A program made the translations under genes and the position numbers. From Ruminococcus sp. (lineage in GTDB: Bacteria > Bacillota > Clostridia > Oscillospirales > Ruminococcaceae), in assembly GCA_017462565.1 (NCBI GenBank), contig JAFTQW010000007.1, positions 1-33,565 on the forward strand: a stretch of DNA of 33,565 nucleotides, given 5' to 3'. The notes under the pieces were generated by a model, which saw nothing but the letters and a program-made list of their open reading frames with translations, did not search any database and was not told the DNA's origin. Every line of letters starts with the position of its first letter. Within the stretch, counting starts at the first letter, position 1. Shown here in pieces: positions 29,987 to 33,565 of this stretch.

Positions 29987-32900
29987 ATGAAAAAAACATG
30001 GGGGAAGCGGCTGCTAAGCGGTGTTACCTCAGCGGTTCTGGCGGTTTCTTATATGCTGCCGTCAAGTATTCCGTTTGGCTTTAACGGCGTAAATGCTGCA
30101 AATGAAGTTTTGCCGTTGACTGGTGATGAATCAAAGAAAACCGATGATGTTACGCTGCTTGTGGGATCATCACCTCAAAATCCGAATGGCGAGCCATATG
30201 CTAAGTTCTCAAGTGTTGATGAAGCAATAAGACAGTATGACAACGATTATGCACTTGGTATTGCATCGCAGTTCTGTGTGTTTCTAAATGAAGATTTCTC
30301 ACCTACGAGGTCGGATGCAGAAGGAAGAGCAGTGATTGGTGGCAATATTTATACCAATCTTCAGGATCAGGATGTTTATAATATAGGAAAAGGTGACTAT
30401 ATTACCAACAAGAGTCTTGATGAAGTCCTTGGAAATAGTGGATATGCTCATGTCATCTGGGGTGCAAATAGTTCGGAGTTGAGTTTCCCAAGCTTGATAT
30501 ACGGTGATTTTAAGCCCAGAACAGCAGTACAGACTCAGGAAGGAGCAGATTATATTTCTGCAAATCTTTCAAGCGAAAAAAGTAATTTTTATCAAGCAGA
30601 ATTACTTGATATTAATGCTGAAATGGAAAAGATTAAAACAAGGTCTCAGCAGTTATCAAACAAAGAAAATCAGTTTGATGTAGAGTTTTTTGCCGCAAAT
30701 CATGCTCATACCAAGGATTTGGGGGCAACAATTGCTACGGTAAAATATAATGGCACTGATACAACGGCAGAGACTGTTTATTTCAATCTTGACGAACTTA
30801 CTGATGAGGAGTATAAGCAGTTTAAGAGTGCATCAATAATTCGTTATGAAGATATTCCTGAGCTTGAAACTCCGAGAACGGTTATTGATACATCCGGAAA
30901 TCCGCAGATATGGAAATATTCTTATATTGTAATCAATGACAGCAGAACAGGTGATGTGCTGATTGGAAGTCAGAAAGGCTGGCTGCAGCAGTACACATTC
31001 ATAAAAGGTCAGGGTGCAAGCGAAGCTATCAACATTTCCAGCGGTGGCGGCGTATGGGTTAAACAGGACGAAAACGGACAGGAAACTTATGCAGTTGATA
31101 AAGAAGGTAAAGCGAATAATGATATAGGCGTTACGTCACTTCTTTACAATGTTCCAAATGCAAGCAGAGTAGTTATAGTAAGCTCTGCACAGGGAACGAT
31201 TTTAGCTCCAAATGCTGAAATAGTTGATGCAAAAACGTTAAAAAACGAAGGAAAGTTAGACGAGGTTGGTTTGCCTTCTGTTAATGATGATAATCCACAT
31301 ATTTCAGGTGCGATTATAGCAAATAAATTCAGAGGAAATACCGAAATCGGTTACAGACCGTTCACAGGTCCTATCTCAATGCTCGGTATGGATTCTGCTT
31401 ATTCAGTTGATCTTTACAAGTATATCAAGGGAACAACCGATCTTCTCGACGGAGCAACTGTTGGTCTTTTCCCGGTAGCAGACGACGGAACAGTCTCTGA
31501 AACCCCTTCAAGCGAGTTTGAAATTACCGACGGTTATATCAATCAGGCGATTGAACCCGGCAGATACGTTCTTAAAGAAACTAAAGCTCCTGAAGGATAT
31601 ACAATTGATACAACTCAGGAATACTATATCGATATTAAAGATGGAGCTAAGGTTGAAAAAAGCGATATCAAAACAGGCGGTACTATAACAGATACAAAGC
31701 CTGTTATTTATGAAATAGACAAGGACATCACACAGGATGTTGTCACCGGCGAAGCAAGCCCTTATGTTCCCGCTGAAAAACAGCAGTATCAGTATACATA
31801 TACTTTAAATTATTCTGATTTTGGCAAATATTTAAATAAGCTTGCATGGAACGCTCAGGCTCCTACAGGATTAAAAATTGATCAGGTTGTTTTAAATTAT
31901 GCAGATACTAAGCCGGATGTTTATACTATCGGCGAAAATGGTTTTGAACTGAATGATGAAAACCAGACTCAGTATACTCCTGCTGAAGAGCAGAAAAAAC
32001 AGTATGTATATACTATTACATTTGATTCTCCTAAGAGTTTCTCACAGATGGCATGGAATACAGCTGCTCCTGCAATTGACGTAGATAAGCTTGTTTTCTA
32101 CCATGAGGACGGTTCTGCTGAAACTGTTGATACTGTAAACTGGAGTACCGGCAGCAATGACTGGAATCAGTTTAATATTAATGTAAACAATAAAGAGAAC
32201 ATTACTAAGATTGAAATGGTAATGTCCGGAAATGTTGAGGCTGAACAGGACAAACTGAAGCTTATAGTTCAGGATTCCAGCTATAGCAATATTTTTAGCG
32301 GTTCATTTACAGCAAATGATTGCACATTGGAATATCCTCCGATCACAAAATATTATAAGCTTGCAGACGAGGATAATCTTCCTGAGGGAAAAATTTCAGC
32401 AGAAGTCACAGTAGACGGAATAACCAGCAAAGTTGAAGCTGTTTTAATTGATCAAAAGTCACCTAAATATTTAGGTATTGATGCAGACTATAATATTGTT
32501 GGTGTTAAGTGGAATACTGTTACTGATAATTGGCATGAATTTGAACTTGATTTAACCGAAGAAGAAAAACAGAATGTCGTTTCTGTTGAAATTGCTTTAT
32601 CTGGCAGAGTTGAAGAAAATGCAAGTAATCTTAAAATTTGTGCACAGGATGAAAAGTATATTAATCAAACAGAAACAATTGATATTAATGACGAAGCATC
32701 TGTTGATAAGATCGAAATTCTTATAAAAAAATATTATAAGAAGTGGGTTGAAGGCGAGTCACCAAGCGGTTCTACAACAGAGGGCGACGTTACAACAACC
32801 AAAACTTATACAACCGTAACAGTAAACGGTGAAGAAATTGTCGTTGATGCAATTAAGACTGAATCGCCGGAATACCTTAATACTTTTGAATACACTGATG

Positions 32901-33565
32901 GTGTAACGATTACTCTTTATGAGGACTCTAAGTTTGAGAATGTGAAAGAGACTGCTTCATATTCGCCTCTTAATGTTGAAGAGGCAACGTATGAGTTGGA
33001 CGGCAATACATTAAAGTTTACAATTAATGAGGAAGGCGCTGTTACTGATGTTGAAGTGTTGAACGGCGATGGTTCTTACTCAGCTGAAGATTTTAGCGCA
33101 TATTCAGTTGATTCCGATAAATCACATTATGTAATTGTTTATAACGGTGATGTTCTCAATGCTAAGATCAATCTTACACAGAAACTTGCAACACAGCTTA
33201 AATTTGAGAATGAAAAAGAAACAGTAACGACTACAACAACTACAGAAGAAACAACGACTACCACAACGACAGAAGAGACTACAACTACGACAACAACAAC
33301 AGAAGAGACTACAACTACGACAACGACTACCACAACAACAGAAGAGACTACCACAACGACGACAACAACAGAAGAGACTACAACCACTACTACCGAAGAA
33401 ACAACAACCACCACGACTACTACAACTACTGCAACTACCACCACTACAGTTTCAAAATATGAAGTAGTGATCAACAAGGTAGACGCAGCAGGCGGAAACG
33501 AAGTAGTGGGAGCACAGCTCACACTTACAGGTGTAAAACTTGACGGAACACCGATTGAGTTTGAA
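29987..33565 (+). CDS. Large secreted adhesin-like protein: choice-of-anchor A, SpaA-like domains and Thr-rich stalk (3' end outside window)
   Basis: The frame is open from the ATG at 29987 (AAAGGA 10 bases before) to the window edge: 1193 codons and no stop. A signal peptide covers about 1-38 (KKTWGKRLLSG, hydrophobic core, cut near VNA). Residues about 80-465 fit a choice-of-anchor A domain: FCVFLNEDF and AVIGGNIYTN near the start, VVIVSSAQGTILAPNAEI and HISGAIIANKFRG near its end. A SpaA/prealbumin-like domain follows at about 472-560 (VDLYKY, GRYVLKETKAPEGYTID). Several beta modules with WN-x2-A/TP and YVPAEKQQYQY-type repeats come next, then a Thr-rich stalk with Glu-Glu spacers (about 1080-1155) and the start of another SpaA-like domain (YEVVINKVDAAGG). 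Such proteins are displayed on the wall, usually by a sortase or a dockerin; the anchor lies beyond the window. Confidence 0.85.
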   Translation, partial: MKKTWGKRLLSGVTSAVLAVSYMLPSSIPFGFNGVNAANEVLPLTGDESKKTDDVTLLVGSSPQNPNGEPYAKFSSVDEAIRQYDNDYALGIASQFCVFLNEDFSPTRSDAEGRAVIGGNIYTNLQDQDVYNIGKGDYITNKSLDEVLGNSGYAHVIWGANSSELSFPSLIYGDFKPRTAVQTQEGADYISANLSSEKSNFYQAELLDINAEMEKIKTRSQQLSNKENQFDVEFFAANHAHTKDLGATIATVKYNGTDTTAETVYFNLDELTDEEYKQFKSASIIRYEDIPELETPRTVIDTSGNPQIWKYSYIVINDSRTGDVLIGSQKGWLQQYTFIKGQGASEAINISSGGGVWVKQDENGQETYAVDKEGKANNDIGVTSLLYNVPNASRVVIVSSAQGTILAPNAEIVDAKTLKNEGKLDEVGLPSVNDDNPHISGAIIANKFRGNTEIGYRPFTGPISMLGMDSAYSVDLYKYIKGTTDLLDGATVGLFPVADDGTVSETPSSEFEITDGYINQAIEPGRYVLKETKAPEGYTIDTTQEYYIDIKDGAKVEKSDIKTGGTITDTKPVIYEIDKDITQDVVTGEASPYVPAEKQQYQYTYTLNYSDFGKYLNKLAWNAQAPTGLKIDQVVLNYADTKPDVYTIGENGFELNDENQTQYTPAEEQKKQYVYTITFDSPKSFSQMAWNTAAPAIDVDKLVFYHEDGSAETVDTVNWSTGSNDWNQFNINVNNKENITKIEMVMSGNVEAEQDKLKLIVQDSSYSNIFSGSFTANDCTLEYPPITKYYKLADEDNLPEGKISAEVTVDGITSKVEAVLIDQKSPKYLGIDADYNIVGVKWNTVTDNWHEFELDLTEEEKQNVVSVEIALSGRVEENASNLKICAQDEKYINQTETIDINDEASVDKIEILIKKYYKKWVEGESPSGSTTEGDVTTTKTYTTVTVNGEEIVVDAIKTESPEYLNTFEYTDGVTITLYEDSKFENVKETASYSPLNVEEATYELDGNTLKFTINEEGAVTDVEVLNGDGSYSAEDFSAYSVDSDKSHYVIVYNGDVLNAKINLTQKLATQLKFENEKETVTTTTTTEETTTTTTTEETTTTTTTTEETTTTTTTTTTTEETTTTTTTTEETTTTTTEETTTTTTTTTTATTTTTVSKYEVVINKVDAAGGNEVVGAQLTLTGVKLDGTPIEFE
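33222..33450 (+). repeat. Thr-codon low-complexity repeat coding for the adhesin stalk
   Basis: The stretch is nearly all ACN codons with GAA-GAA or GAA-GAG inserted every few Thr, giving (E-E-T5 to T10) units. All four Thr codons are mixed. The antisense frame reads as poly-Val and is not a gene. Confidence 0.9.

Noticed and set aside
33139-33522. Minus-strand open frame of 127 codons made mostly of Val and Ser
   Set aside because: It is the antisense of the Thr-codon repeat in the adhesin; low-complexity ACN codons create a long stop-free reverse frame. The same holds for the poly-Val frame at 23129-23344.

Overview
The window looks like chromosomal DNA of a Gram-positive, AT-leaning anaerobe of the Oscillospiraceae, most likely Ruminococcus or a close relative. 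The evidence is two secreted proteins ending in dockerin modules, long threonine-rich linkers, a GTP-type PEP carboxykinase, AGGAGG-type ribosome binding sites, TTG starts and many short hairpin-plus-T terminators. No tRNA, rRNA, CRISPR array, transposase or phage gene was found. Assignments rest on motif reading alone; no database was searched.

Left part (1-5450): the 3' end of a HlyD-like secretion protein, a gene-free stretch with nested inverted repeats, then a 1227-residue six-cupredoxin multicopper oxidase resembling the MnxG manganese oxidase family, followed by a DUF2935 helical protein. An O2-linked metal oxidase is unexpected in this kind of organism.

Middle part (5459-22040): a secreted papain-like protease with 20 zinc-knuckle-like repeats and a dockerin; an L-lactate dehydrogenase-like gene with a ThrE-type exporter; a CPBP membrane protease whose 5' leader folds as a long rod (a candidate 6S-like RNA); a secreted CAP-domain dockerin protein; PEP carboxykinase and a peptidoglycan-binding-repeat protein; a cytidylate-kinase-like protein; a DUF421-DUF4363 pair; and rodA with comM.

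Right part (22184-33565): an ECF sigma factor overlapping a membrane protein with a Thr-rich outer region (probable anti-sigma or sensor). Next comes a compact four-gene transcription unit, bounded by a consensus promoter (23717-23745) and a strong terminator (29732-29764). It encodes two tandem LtaS/sulfatase-fold membrane enzymes, a small single-span membrane protein, and a fusion of a YidC/Oxa1-like membrane domain to a TagB/TagF-type CDP-glycerol glycerophosphotransferase. I read it as a dedicated system for assembling or decorating a glycerophosphate-type envelope polymer; it is the best candidate for an undescribed system here. The window ends inside a very large secreted adhesin-like protein (choice-of-anchor A, SpaA-like domains, Thr-rich stalk).

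In common, much of the window concerns the cell envelope: wall polymers, wall elongation (rodA), peptidoglycan binding, secreted dockerin proteins and a surface adhesin.
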